This document shows positions 18,912-28,033 of a DNA stretch of 64,000 nucleotides, piece after piece (position 1 is the stretch's first letter; each line of letters opens with the position of its first letter). Source of the stretch: JAGVSR01 sp963786675 (GTDB lineage: Bacteria > Pseudomonadota > Alphaproteobacteria > Rhizobiales > Hyphomicrobiaceae); NCBI GenBank assembly GCA_963786675.1, contig CAWAZY010000003.1, forward strand, positions 682,001 to 746,000, read 5' to 3'. The notes under the pieces were generated by a model, which searched no databases, was not told the origin of the DNA, and saw only the letters and a list, made by a program, of their open reading frames with translations. The position numbers and the translations under genes are program-made.

Positions 18912-20270
18912 CTACTTCTTCGGTTTGCGGATGGGGAGCGGGATATTGCTGATGGCGGAGGCGGCCTTGGCCACCGGCGCTGCGGCTGCCGCGGCCGCGG
19001 CGGCTGGAGCGGGCACCGATTTCGGACCCGGTGACGCGGCGGCGTCTCCCTCCAGATTGGCGTCGGCATTGCTATCGCCGGCGGCGGTCGCTTCGGCCCT
19101 GTCGTCTTCCGACGATTTATCGTTCGTGGCTTGCGCCTTCTCCACCTTGCGCCACGCCTGGACGGCGGCGTTGTGCTCGGCGAGGGTGGCGGAAAACTTG
19201 TGCCCGCCCGTCCCGTCGGCGACGAAGTAGAGATCGGAGGACTGCACAGGATTAAGTGTCGCTTCAATTGCGGCGCGTCCTGGGTTGCAGATCGGCCCCG
19301 GCGGCAGGCCGTTGATGCGGTAGGTGTTGTAGGCGGTCTTGGTGTCGATGTCGGTGCGGGTGATCGGACGCCCCAAAGACCCCTGCCCGCCGACGATGCC
19401 GTAGATGATGGTGGGATCAGACTGCAACCGCATCTTCTTGCGCAGCCGGTTGACGAACACCGCCGCGACGCGCTCGCGCTCATCGGCCTGGCCGGTTTCT
19501 TTCTCCACGATGGAGGCGAGGATCAGCGCCTCGGCCGGTGAGGTGATCGGCAGATCGGGCTGACGCTTGTCCCACGCGGCCTGCAGGATGCGCGCCTGTT
19601 CGGCCTGCATGCGGGTGATGAGTTCCTGGCGGTCCATGCCCTTCGAGACGCGATAGGTGTCGGGCAACAACGAGCCTTCAGCCGGAATCTGCGTGATCTC
19701 GCCGGAGAGATTGGGTTCGGAGTTGAGACGCTCGACAATCTGCCGGCTGGTTAGCCCTTCCGGCAGCGTCACCTTGTAGAGAATGGATTTGCCTTCGGCG
19801 ATCGTCTCCAGAACTTGGCGCATGCTGGCGGCCGACTTGAACTCGTACTCGCCGGCCTTCAGTTCGAGCGGTTTTCCGCCCCCCGTCAGATTGCGGATCA
19901 GGTGATTGGCGACGAACGCCCAGCGGCTCGAAATGATGCCTTCGCGCTCCAGTTCTTCCGCGATCTGGATGCGCCCCGCGCCCTTTTCTATCACGATCGA
20001 CCGGGAGGCCTGCAGCGGGCCGGGCCGTTCGAAGAAATGACTGAGGAGCAGCGCTCCGCCACCGATGAACACCATGCCGGCGACGGCCAGCGTGATGAGC
20101 GCGCTGCCGACCCGGGCCACCGCGCCGAGGACTCGTGAGGGCTGGCGGATCTTTGCATTGCGCGGTCTTTGCGGCGCGCGCTGGGGTTCAAGGGCTTCCG
20201 AGGGGCTGCGCGGGCGCGGCATGGTCCCCGTGGTCGACAATGTCGGCGGAACGTCGCGACGCTGACTCAT
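18912..20270 (-). CDS. mltG: Endolytic transglycosylase MltG
   Basis: Inner-membrane lytic transglycosylase that cleaves nascent glycan strands and sets their length. 452 residues: a cytoplasmic Arg/Pro-rich tail, one membrane helix (about residues 52-78, VGSALITLAVAGMVFIGGGA), a LysM-like region, then the YceG domain. The catalytic-region motif ILASIVEKETG lies at about 250-260, followed by QSDPTIIYGIVGGQG, TYRINGLPPGPICNPG and YFVADGTGGHKFS. Residues from about 390 on form an Ala/Pro-rich low-complexity tail (a run of alanines) absent from E. coli MltG. It lies downstream of fabF in the usual alphaproteobacterial fab-mltG order. Confidence 0.95.
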   Translation of the reverse strand: MSQRRDVPPTLSTTGTMPRPRSPSEALEPQRAPQRPRNAKIRQPSRVLGAVARVGSALITLAVAGMVFIGGGALLLSHFFERPGPLQASRSIVIEKGAGRIQIAEELEREGIISSRWAFVANHLIRNLTGGGKPLELKAGEYEFKSAASMRQVLETIAEGKSILYKVTLPEGLTSRQIVERLNSEPNLSGEITQIPAEGSLLPDTYRVSKGMDRQELITRMQAEQARILQAAWDKRQPDLPITSPAEALILASIVEKETGQADERERVAAVFVNRLRKKMRLQSDPTIIYGIVGGQGSLGRPITRTDIDTKTAYNTYRINGLPPGPICNPGRAAIEATLNPVQSSDLYFVADGTGGHKFSATLAEHNAAVQAWRKVEKAQATNDKSSEDDRAEATAAGDSNADANLEGDAAASPGPKSVPAPAAAAAAAAAPVAKAASAISNIPLPIRKPKK

Positions 20271-20463
20271 CGAAGGTCCCTGTTCGTCTTGACCGGGTCA
20301 CAGGCCGCGCGATCGGATCCGCGCGCCCATGCCAGAGTGGCAATGATCACCACGACATAGCCAAAGATGGCTGGGGAAATTATGGCAGATTCCCCATGAC
20401 CTCAGACTGTTTCAATCCGTTCGTGGACAACATGCCCCGCGCTGGCCGGGCTTGCGGCGCCGT

Positions 20464-21729
20464 TTAGGCGACCCGGCGCATGATCAGCGAGGCGTTGGTG
20501 CCGCCGAACCCGAAGGAATTCGACAGAACGGTGTCGATCTGCTGGGGTTTGGCCGTGTGGGCGACCAGATCGATGGCCGTTTCGACCGATGGGTTGTCGA
20601 GGTTGAGCGTCGGCGGAGCGATATTGTCGCGCATGGCGAGGAGCGAGAAAACCGCTTCGACGGCACCGGCAGCCCCGAGCAGATGTCCGACCGCCGACTT
20701 GGTCGATGACATGGACAACTTGGCCGCCGTATTGCCGAACAGCCGCTCCACCGCGCCAAGCTCGATTTCGTCGCCCATCGGCGTCGAAGTGCCGTGCGCA
20801 TTGATGTAGTCGATGTCGGCGGCCTGGATGCCGGCGTTCTTCAACGCCGCGCGCATGCACCGGAAAGCACCGTCGCCCGTCTCTGATGGTGCCGTGATGT
20901 GGTAGGCGTCGCCCGACATGCCATAGCCGATGACCTCACCGTAGATCTTGGCGCCGCGGGCCCTGGCATGTTCCAGCGTTTCAAGCACGACCATGCCCGC
21001 GCCTTCACCCATCACGAAGCCGTCGCGGTCCTTGTCATAAGGGCGCGAGGCCTTGGTGGGCGTGTCGTTGAAGCCGGTCGAGAGCGCGCGGCAGGCGATG
21101 AAGCCAGCCATGCCGATACGGCAGATGGGGCTTTCCGCGCCACCCGCCACCATCACTTCCGCGTCGCCCAGCGCCACCAGGCGCGCCGCATCGCCAATGG
21201 CATGCGTGCCCGTCGCGCAGGCCGTCACGACCGAATGGTTCGGCCCCTTCAGCTGGTGACGGATCGAGACATAGCCGCTGGTGAGATTGATGAGGCGGCC
21301 CGGAATGAAGAACGGCGAGACGCGCCGCGGCCCCTTCTCTTTCAGCAGGATCGAGGTGTCGGCGATGCCCGACAGGCCGCCGATCCCAGAACCGATGAGG
21401 ACGCCCGTCGTTTCCTGCTTGTGTTGTGTATCCGCTTTGAAACCGCTGTCGGCAAGGGCCTGTTCGGCCGCCGCCATGGCAAAGATGATGAAGTCATCGA
21501 CCTTGCGCTGCTCTTTCGGCTCCATCCAGTCGTCGGCGTTGAATTTGCCGTCTGCTGTGGCACCGCGGGGCACGAAGTTCGCGATCTGGCAGGATAGGTC
21601 CGAGACGTCGAATTCCTCGATGCGACGTGCACCGCTCTGTCCGGCGAGAAGATTGCGCCAGGCGGCTTCGACACCAACGCCAACCGGCGTCACAAGTCCA
21701 AGGCCCGTCACAACGACGCGTCGCATCAT
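20464..21729 (-). CDS. fabF: Beta-ketoacyl-ACP synthase II
   Basis: Condenses malonyl-ACP with acyl-ACP in fatty-acid elongation. 421 residues if the first of two adjacent ATGs is used (21729; the other is 21726). Thiolase-fold signatures: RRVVVTGLGLVTPVG, active-site Cys171 in VTACATGTHAIGDAA, His in YINAHGTSTPMGD, and Lys/His in KSAVGHLLGAAG, ending with the glycine loop SFGFGGTNASLIM. It follows acpP in the fabG-acpP-fabF order. Confidence 0.97.
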   Translation of the reverse strand: MMRRVVVTGLGLVTPVGVGVEAAWRNLLAGQSGARRIEEFDVSDLSCQIANFVPRGATADGKFNADDWMEPKEQRKVDDFIIFAMAAAEQALADSGFKADTQHKQETTGVLIGSGIGGLSGIADTSILLKEKGPRRVSPFFIPGRLINLTSGYVSIRHQLKGPNHSVVTACATGTHAIGDAARLVALGDAEVMVAGGAESPICRIGMAGFIACRALSTGFNDTPTKASRPYDKDRDGFVMGEGAGMVVLETLEHARARGAKIYGEVIGYGMSGDAYHITAPSETGDGAFRCMRAALKNAGIQAADIDYINAHGTSTPMGDEIELGAVERLFGNTAAKLSMSSTKSAVGHLLGAAGAVEAVFSLLAMRDNIAPPTLNLDNPSVETAIDLVAHTAKPQQIDTVLSNSFGFGGTNASLIMRRVA

Positions 21730-21932
21730 GTCGAATTCCCCGTCTCAATTCGTACCGCGCAGGGCGGCGATCGTCTAAGGAGTACCTTTCCGCCGCCACG
21801 CCGCCTCAGATCTTGCCTTAGGCCGATGGCGCTGGATGGACGAACGGCGTCCGGACCTGACGAGCCCGAACGCCGCACAGCCTCTTGCTTGCAGGTGCGG
21901 AGCGATCAACGCTCTGCCCCGGACGGCGCGCC

Positions 21933-22175
21933 TTAGGCCGGCGTCGCGTTCTTCTCGAGGAATCTCACGGCATCGCCCACCGTCAAGATGTGCTCGGCGG
22001 CGTCGTCCGGGATTTCACACCCGAACTCTTCCTCAAAAGCCATAACCAATTCGACCGTATCCAAGCTGTCGGCGCCGAGGTCGTCGATGAAGCTGGCGTT
22101 CTCCGTCACCTTCTCGGTCTCGACGCCCAGATGCTCAACTACGATCTTCTTCACGCGCTCTGCGACATCGCTCAT
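21933..22175 (-). CDS. acpP: Acyl carrier protein
   Basis: 80-residue acidic carrier. The phosphopantetheine attachment serine is Ser37 in DDLGADSLDTVELVMAFE. Length and the four-helix pattern are standard for type II fatty-acid synthesis. It lies between fabG and fabF. Confidence 0.98.
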   Translation of the reverse strand: MSDVAERVKKIVVEHLGVETEKVTENASFIDDLGADSLDTVELVMAFEEEFGCEIPDDAAEHILTVGDAVRFLEKNATPA

Positions 22176-22489
22176 CGTCTTCCCTCGCGTCCTTGTCTTG
22201 AGTTGTACTGTTTTCAGAATTCTGTTCGGGTCGTGGTTCGATATTGTCTCGTTTTCAACCCGAGGTCCGCTGGGACAGCCCTCCTGCCCTAGGTCTCGTG
22301 TCCGGCTACCTTGAGTCCGTCCAGACCCCCAGCGCCATCGCCACGATGGTTAGGGCTTTTCCCCAGCTTCCGCAGCAAAAAACGTCGCTCGTTAACACAG
22401 TTCCGCCGTCTTTGGCCAGAAAGCGGGGACTTTGCCGCAGCCGGAGCGCAGGCTTGCATGGAATCTCCCGGTGTTCCAGCGTCTTGGGC
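22176..22489 (-). other. fabG-acpP spacer
   Basis: 314 bp upstream of acpP, longer than usual inside this operon, so acpP may have its own promoter. TTGAAA occurs on the minus strand at about 22255, but I could not pair it with a convincing -10. No gene is supportable here. Confidence 0.35.
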
Positions 22490-23236
22490 TCAGACCATGG
22501 CCATTCCGCCATTGATGTGCAGGGTCTGGCCGGTGATGTAGCCGCCTTCTTCCGACGCCAGATAGAGCGCACCGGCCGCGATATCGTCCACCGATCCGAA
22601 CCGCTGCGCGGGGATCATCTTGGCGATCTCTTCCTGCTGCTTCTCGTTGAGGGCTTCCGTCATGGCGGTTCTGATGAAGCCCGGCGCGATGCAGTTGGCG
22701 GTGATGCCCCGGTTGGCCACTTCGCGCGCGAGGCTCTTCGTCATGCCGATCATGCCGGCCTTGGACGCGGCGTAGTTGCCCTGGCCCGGATTGCCGAACA
22801 CGCCCGACACAGAGGAAATATTGATGATGCGTCCGAAACCCGTCTTGTTGCGCAGCATGGCGCGTGCGGCGGCCCGGCACAGCATGAACGTGGAGGTGAG
22901 ATTGACGGCGATGACGTCGTCCCACTGCTCGTCCTTCATGACCATGAACAGGTTGTCTTTGGTCAGTCCGGCATTGTTGACGAGGATATCGAGCCGGCCA
23001 CCCAGCGCCTTGGTGGCCTCGTCGATCAGCTTGGACACCTGGGCGCGGTCGGCCAGATCGCAGGGCACGACCAGGATCCGGTCGCCCAGTTCGGCCTTCA
23101 GGGCTTCCAGCTTTTCCACCTGCCGGCCGGAGATCGCGACGGTTGCCCCGGCCTTATGATAGGCGCGGGCAATGCCAGCTCCGATGCCGCCGGTCGCGCC
23201 CGTCACGAGAGCCGTCTTGCCTGTCAGATCGAACAT
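22490..23236 (-). CDS. fabG: 3-oxoacyl-ACP reductase
   Basis: NADPH-dependent reduction of 3-ketoacyl-ACP. 248 residues, a classical short-chain dehydrogenase: TGATGGIGAGIARAYH nucleotide loop, NNAG as LVNNAGLTKDNLF, catalytic Ser in INISSVSGVFGNPG, Tyr/Lys in NYAASKAGMIGMTKSLA, and the C-terminal GQTLHINGGMAMV. Located between fabD and acpP. Confidence 0.97.
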   Translation of the reverse strand: MFDLTGKTALVTGATGGIGAGIARAYHKAGATVAISGRQVEKLEALKAELGDRILVVPCDLADRAQVSKLIDEATKALGGRLDILVNNAGLTKDNLFMVMKDEQWDDVIAVNLTSTFMLCRAAARAMLRNKTGFGRIINISSVSGVFGNPGQGNYAASKAGMIGMTKSLAREVANRGITANCIAPGFIRTAMTEALNEKQQEEIAKMIPAQRFGSVDDIAAGALYLASEEGGYITGQTLHINGGMAMV

Positions 23237-23416
23237 GGGGGAATTCCTTCGCTTGGAGCCGGGTTCTAGGGCCCAGCCTGCCGTTGGCGCGGACTTTTGG
23301 GGGGCTCTCCTGCCCCCGTCAAGTGGTAACGGCCCTGCAAGAGGTCTCTGCTAGCCTCGAAGACCTGCAAACCGTGCCCGGCGCCCGCGCGCCTGGACAG
23401 TAAGGGATTTGGACGG

Positions 23417-23779
23417 ATGGCGCGTCAACGGGAGAGCCGCCGCATGGGGCAGGTCATTCTGCTGGCCCTGGCCACGCCCGTGGCGGTTCTGATCGCCTTT
23501 TGGGTCACCGGCACACATCCCCTCGCGTTCGTGATGTTGCTCTACCTGTCACCGTTGATCTTTATCGCGAGCCTGTTCTTTTTTGGCTGGCTCCTGGTCG
23601 GGCCCTACCGGCCCAATGCGCACCTGACCGTCAGTCCGCCCGTGCGGCCGCCGATGCCATCGCGCTCCGCCGCGCCGTTGGCCGACGCCGGTGCGGGACC
23701 CCAGGTCACCGCCCAGCAAAGCCGGGCGCCTGCCGCGCAGCGCACGCCGACCGTCAAGCCGATCGCCTCACGCCGTTAG
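23417..23779 (+). CDS. Small membrane protein with Pro/Ala-rich tail, hypothetical
   Basis: 120 residues on the strand opposite to the fab cluster. Two hydrophobic helices (about residues 12-30, VILLALATPVAVLIAFWV, and 36-62, FVMLLYLSPLIFIASLFFFG) are followed by a proline-rich cytoplasmic or periplasmic tail. A GGACGG sequence precedes the ATG. The 3' end overlaps the fabD 3' end by 12 bp. It is not a recognised family. The hydrophobic pattern is protein-like and the frame is not explained by a gene on the other strand. Confidence 0.5.
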   Translation: MARQRESRRMGQVILLALATPVAVLIAFWVTGTHPLAFVMLLYLSPLIFIASLFFFGWLLVGPYRPNAHLTVSPPVRPPMPSRSAAPLADAGAGPQVTAQQSRAPAAQRTPTVKPIASRR

Positions 23780-24715
23780 AGACGCGGCCACGGCTTCGAT
23801 ATCCGACGGCGTACCGACCGGGGTCGCCTTGAGACTCTTGTCGATGCGTCCGGCCAGCCCCGAGAGCACCTTGCCCGATCCGATCTCGTAGACGTCCGTG
23901 ATGCCGTTCGCGGCCATGTACAGCATGCATTCGCGCCAGCGCACCGTGCCCGTCACCTGTTCCACGAGGCGCCGGCGAATTTCGCCGGGGTCGGAGATGG
24001 GTGTTGCGAGGACGTTGGCGACGACAGGAACCACCGGGGCGCTAATTGTGACCTCGGCGAGCGCGTCCGCCATGGCTTCCGCGGCCGGCTGCATGAGCGC
24101 ACAATGGAAGGGTGCGGAGACAGGCAGCGGTACCGCGCGGCGCACACCGAACGCCTTGCCGGCTTCGGGCACGCGATCGATCGCCGCCTTCGCACCCGAA
24201 AGAACAACCTGCGTCGGCTCGTTGTCGTTGGCCACCTGACAGACTTCGCCCTCAGACGCGGCCTCAGCCACCTTTTGCGCCACGTCGATACCAACGCCGA
24301 GCAGCGCCGTCATGGCCCCCTGCCCGACCGGCACGGCTTTCTGCATGGCCTGACCGCGCAGTTTCAAAAGGCGCGCCGTGTCGGCAAGCGAGAAGGCCCC
24401 CGCCGCGGCCAGCGCCGAATATTCACCCAGCGAATGCCCGGCCACGAACCGGACCTTGTCCTTGAGCGAAAAACCCTTCTCGCTCTCCAGCACGCGCATG
24501 ACGGCCATGGAGACGGCCATCAGGGCGGGCTGGGCATTCTCTGTGAGCGTCAGGGTGTCCTTGGGCCCGTCCCACATGATCGCCGAAAGGCTCTGGCCCA
24601 GCGCCTCGTCGACCTCGGCAAAAACATCCGCCGCCACCTTGAACGTCTGTGCCAGTTCCCGGCCCATGCCGACATCCTGGCTGCCTTGGCCGGGAAAAAC
24701 GAATGCAATCGCCAT
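23768..24715 (-). CDS. fabD: Malonyl-CoA:ACP transacylase
   Basis: Loads malonyl groups onto ACP. 315 residues: FVFPGQGSQDVGMGREL at the N-terminus, nucleophile Ser95 in VAGHSLGEYSALAAAG, oxyanion Gln in FPGQGSQ, and catalytic His in PVSAPFHCALMQPA. First gene of the fabD-fabG-acpP-fabF-mltG direction, separated from fabG by the convergent small ORF. Confidence 0.97.
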   Translation of the reverse strand: MAIAFVFPGQGSQDVGMGRELAQTFKVAADVFAEVDEALGQSLSAIMWDGPKDTLTLTENAQPALMAVSMAVMRVLESEKGFSLKDKVRFVAGHSLGEYSALAAAGAFSLADTARLLKLRGQAMQKAVPVGQGAMTALLGVGIDVAQKVAEAASEGEVCQVANDNEPTQVVLSGAKAAIDRVPEAGKAFGVRRAVPLPVSAPFHCALMQPAAEAMADALAEVTISAPVVPVVANVLATPISDPGEIRRRLVEQVTGTVRWRECMLYMAANGITDVYEIGSGKVLSGLAGRIDKSLKATPVGTPSDIEAVAASLTA

Positions 24716-24803
24716 GGTGTGCCTCGATCAATAAGGGTTTGCGCGCGGGCGCTGATGCACGCGGCATCCCGCCAAGTCAAGTATGGGGCCGCCGCGCCCG
24801 CGG

Positions 24804-25763
24804 CTAATGACCTGTCGCGCTGGCGCCGAAAAGCGGCCGCACGATCCCCACCGCGACCGCCGCGACGGCGCCGGCGACCAGTCCGACCATGGCGGCGGCC
24901 ATCGCACTCGTGGCCCAGGCGAAGAAGCCGCTCGCGACCGGCAGCGCGGCCCGCACCGCCTCGGCCATATCGTGGATCACATGCTCTGGCCCGGCAATCC
25001 CGTATTCGGCGAGGCCATGCACGAGAATGCCGCCGCCGACCCACAGCATGGCAATGGTGCCAACGAGGCTCAACAGTTTCAAGAACGGCGGCATGCCCTT
25101 GACCAGGAGGCGGCCGAAGCGGCTCGACAGCGGACCCCCGTTGCGGGCCAGGTACACACCGAGATCGTCGGCTTTCACAATGAGCGCGACCGCGCCGTAT
25201 ACTACCGCGGTGATGCCGATGCCGACAACGGCCAGCACCACGCCCTTGGTCACGAGATCCGGCGCGGTGATGCTGGCGAGCGCAATGGCCATGATCTCAG
25301 CCGACAAAATGAAATCAGTGCGGATGGCGCCCGCGACGCGCTCATCCTCGAGGCGCTGGGCTTCGGGCGTGCCTTCGACGACATCGACGACGGTTTTGGC
25401 CTCCACATGGGGGCTCAGCATCTGGTGGACTTTTTCGTAGCCCTCGAACGCGAGATAGAGGCCGCCGAGCATCAGGATCGGCGTGATGGCCCACGGTGCG
25501 AACGTGGCCAAGGCGAGAGCGGCCGGCAGCAGGAACAGCATCTTGTTCTTCAAGGAGCCGACAGCGATCCGCCAGACGATGGGCAGTTCGCGCTGGGCGG
25601 CAAGCCCGGTGACGTACCGGGGCGTCACCGCAGCGTCATCAATGACGACACCCGCAGCCTTGCCACCGACTTTGATCGCCTGGGCGGCCGCATCGTCCAC
25701 GGTCACCGCCGCGAGTTTTGCCAGCGCAACCACGTCGTCGAGTAGCGCCAGAAGGCCGCTCAT
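24804..25763 (-). CDS. DUF808 family membrane protein
   Basis: 319 residues of the DUF808 (E. coli YedI) family. The N-terminus MSGLLALLDDVVALAKLAAV and the block IDDAAVTPRYVTGLAAQREL are family hallmarks. Five or six membrane segments follow (MLFLLPAALALATFAPWAIT, then PDLVTKGVVLAVVGIGITAV, LLSLVGTIAMLWVGGGIL and the C-terminal AAMVGLVAGAVAAVAVGI). Molecular function is not established. It is upstream of fabD in the same orientation, with an 88-bp gap. Confidence 0.9.
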   Translation of the reverse strand: MSGLLALLDDVVALAKLAAVTVDDAAAQAIKVGGKAAGVVIDDAAVTPRYVTGLAAQRELPIVWRIAVGSLKNKMLFLLPAALALATFAPWAITPILMLGGLYLAFEGYEKVHQMLSPHVEAKTVVDVVEGTPEAQRLEDERVAGAIRTDFILSAEIMAIALASITAPDLVTKGVVLAVVGIGITAVVYGAVALIVKADDLGVYLARNGGPLSSRFGRLLVKGMPPFLKLLSLVGTIAMLWVGGGILVHGLAEYGIAGPEHVIHDMAEAVRAALPVASGFFAWATSAMAAAMVGLVAGAVAAVAVGIVRPLFGASATGH

Positions 25764-26034
25764 GGATATCTCCCGGGTTGCGCGCAGACAAGTTCAGCCC
25801 GTCCCGCTTAGCCCGGGTTGACCGATTCAGGCAACACGGGACGTGCGGACAAGCCGGTCAACGTCGCTGGAAAGCCGGAAGTCCCGTGATCGTGCCACGC
25901 ATCCATGCCAGCGCCCTTGCCACAGGGAGCCAGCTGTGAGACTTGCCCTCACGCGGGTCGACGGACGCCGCGCCGCGCTGGCAAACGAAGGACTTGGACG
26001 GCTGGGCATGGTCCCGCCCCTGACAATCGCACGC

Positions 26035-26111
26035 TAGTGCAGCGCATCTGACGTTTGGTCCCCGCTCGCGGCTGGGACTGGACCCAAACGTCAGATGCAT
26101 TCGCTGCACTA
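26035..26111. repeat. Palindromic repeat family D, copy 1
   Basis: The left arm TAGTGCAGCGCATCTGACG continues to TTTGGTCC (26061). The right arm runs from GGACCCAAACGTCAGATGC to CGCTGCACTA (26111) and is its imperfect reverse complement with a short insertion. The 270 bp before it (25764-26034) contain no feature I can support. Confidence 0.75.
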
Positions 26112-26125
26112 AAATCATATGTTTG

Positions 26126-26202
26126 CTAGTGTTCCTAATGGCTCCGACACTTGGTCGAGTGCGTGCTGCGAAGGGAACCAAGTGTCGGAGCCGGAACACT
26201 AG
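26126..26202. repeat. Palindromic repeat family D, copy 2
   Basis: The left arm begins CTAGTGTTCC and ends GACACTTGGT. The right arm ACCAAGTGTCGGAGCCGGAA runs to CACTAG (26202). It shares the skeleton CTAGTG...GAC..TTGGT with copy 1. The Shine-Dalgarno AGGAG of the next gene starts at 26201, so the element ends inside the ribosome-binding region. Confidence 0.75.
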
Positions 26203-26214
26203 GAGCCCCAGATC

Positions 26215-27993
26215 GTGGAAGCCATCATTGCCAAGATCGCCACCATCGGGATTGCCGGTATCGGCGCGCAGTGGGTGGCGTGGCGGTACAAAATTCCAGC
26301 GATTGTGCTTCTGGCGCTGGCGGGGCTCCTTCTCGGTCCCGCAACGGGTCTCATCGTGCCTGAACGCGATTTCGGGCGCCTGTTCCAGCCGCTCGTCGCC
26401 GTCGCGGTGGCCATCATCCTGTTCGAGGGTGGGCTGACGCTCAACTTCGCCGAGATCCGGCACACATCTACCGCCGTGCGCCGGCTGGTCATCATCGGTG
26501 CACCCTTGGCGTGGGTGCTGGGCACCGCTGCCGCGCACTACGTCGCAGGACTGCCGCTGCCGTCAGCGATCGTGCTCGGCGGCGTTCTCGTCGTGACTGG
26601 CCCAACGGTGATCATGCCGCTGCTGCGTCAGGCCAAGCTGACCCAGCGCCCCGCCTCTCTCCTGCGCTGGGAAGCCATCGTCAACGATCCGGTCGGCGCG
26701 CTCTTCGCGGTTCTGGCGTTCGAGACCATGCTCGTTTTGAAAGCCGGCGGTTCACCTGAGGAACTGGCGATCCGCGCCGGTATCGCGCTGTCGATGGCGC
26801 TCGTGGGCGGCTTTCTGATTGGACGCTTCATCGCGCTGCTCTTCAACCGCGGTCTCGTGCCGGAGTATCTGAAAGCACCGCTGCTGCTGGTGGCCGTGCT
26901 CGGTGCCTATACGCTGTCGCAACTGGCGCTCGATGAGAGCGGCCTTCTGACGGTGACGGTGCTCGGCATCACGCTGGCGAACGCACGCATTGAAAGCCTC
27001 GACGAGATCCGGCGCTTCAAGGAGACGATCACCGTTCTCCTGGTCTCCGGCGTCTTCGTGATGCTCAGCGCCAATGTGGACAGCTCCATCTTCGCAGCAC
27101 TGGATTGGCGGGCGGCGGCCTTCGTTGCGGTCATGCTGCTGGTGGTGCGCCCCGTGACGACCTGGATCGCCACCATTGGAACCGGTCTCACATGGCAGGA
27201 ACGCGCGCTCATCGGCTGGATTGCGCCGCGCGGCGTGGTGGCCATTGCGGTGGCAAGTTTCTTCGCCGGCAAGATGACGGATCTCTATTTCGACGGCGGG
27301 CGCGGCATGATCGCGCTGTCGTTCGCCATCGTCATGACAACCGTTGTGCTGCATGGGTTTTCGCTGGGGCCGCTGGCGCGGGCGCTCGGGCTGTCGGCGC
27401 CTGAGCAGAGCGGCGTCCTTTTTGTCGGCGCCAATCCATTCAGCGTCGGACTGGCCGCCAAGCTGCACGAACAGAAGGTGCCGGTCCTGATCGCCAACTC
27501 CAACTGGAACCATTTGCGCGAAGCGCGCAATGCGGGACTGTCGACCTTTCATGGCGAGGTTCTGTCGGAAGCCGCGGAGCACGCCGTCGATATCAACCCC
27601 TACGGCCAGCTCGTCGCAGCAACTGACAACGATGCCTACAACACCTTAGTGTGTGCCGATTTCGCCTTCGAGTTCAGCCGCCACAACATTTTCCAGCTGG
27701 CGCTTGCCGATCGCAAGCCAGGCGCCGCGCGTGAGGATGCGCCGCTCACCGGCGGGCGCAGGCTGCTCGTCGGACAAGCCCTGGTGCGCGATCTGGAATG
27801 GTTCGGTGCCACGGATCAGGCGTTTTCATCGACCCGCATCACGGGCAAATTCGACCTGGAACAGTTGCGCGCCACCAAGTCGCCGAAGTGGCAGCCGGTC
27901 CTGGCCATCAAGCCCGATAAGAAGATCGTGTTCGCCTCGGTGGGCGAGACCTTCAAGGCAGCGGAGAACGATGTCGTCATCGGCGTGGGCTAA
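26215..27993 (+). CDS. CPA1-type cation:proton antiporter with C-terminal nucleotide-binding-like domain
   Basis: 592 residues with a GTG start at 26215, chosen because AGGAG (26201-26205) lies 9 bases upstream. Residues 1-390 form about 12 membrane helices of the sodium/hydrogen exchanger family. The ND motif in LRWEAIVNDPVGALFAV is the transport aspartate characteristic of NhaP/CPA1 proteins. LFEGGLTLNFAEI and WIAPRGVVAIAVASFF are also typical. Residues from about 398 (GVLFVGANPFSVGLAAKLHE) resemble a TrkA-N/RCK Rossmann domain, suggesting gating by a nucleotide or ligand. The gene is monocistronic and preceded by two palindromic repeats. It probably exports Na+ or K+ in exchange for H+; the specificity cannot be read from sequence. 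Confidence 0.88.
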   Translation: MEAIIAKIATIGIAGIGAQWVAWRYKIPAIVLLALAGLLLGPATGLIVPERDFGRLFQPLVAVAVAIILFEGGLTLNFAEIRHTSTAVRRLVIIGAPLAWVLGTAAAHYVAGLPLPSAIVLGGVLVVTGPTVIMPLLRQAKLTQRPASLLRWEAIVNDPVGALFAVLAFETMLVLKAGGSPEELAIRAGIALSMALVGGFLIGRFIALLFNRGLVPEYLKAPLLLVAVLGAYTLSQLALDESGLLTVTVLGITLANARIESLDEIRRFKETITVLLVSGVFVMLSANVDSSIFAALDWRAAAFVAVMLLVVRPVTTWIATIGTGLTWQERALIGWIAPRGVVAIAVASFFAGKMTDLYFDGGRGMIALSFAIVMTTVVLHGFSLGPLARALGLSAPEQSGVLFVGANPFSVGLAAKLHEQKVPVLIANSNWNHLREARNAGLSTFHGEVLSEAAEHAVDINPYGQLVAATDNDAYNTLVCADFAFEFSRHNIFQLALADRKPGAAREDAPLTGGRRLLVGQALVRDLEWFGATDQAFSSTRITGKFDLEQLRATKSPKWQPVLAIKPDKKIVFASVGETFKAAENDVVIGVG

Positions 27994-28033
27994 TTCCTCA
28001 CGCCCAGTGCCGGACACGATGCGGGCACGGATC

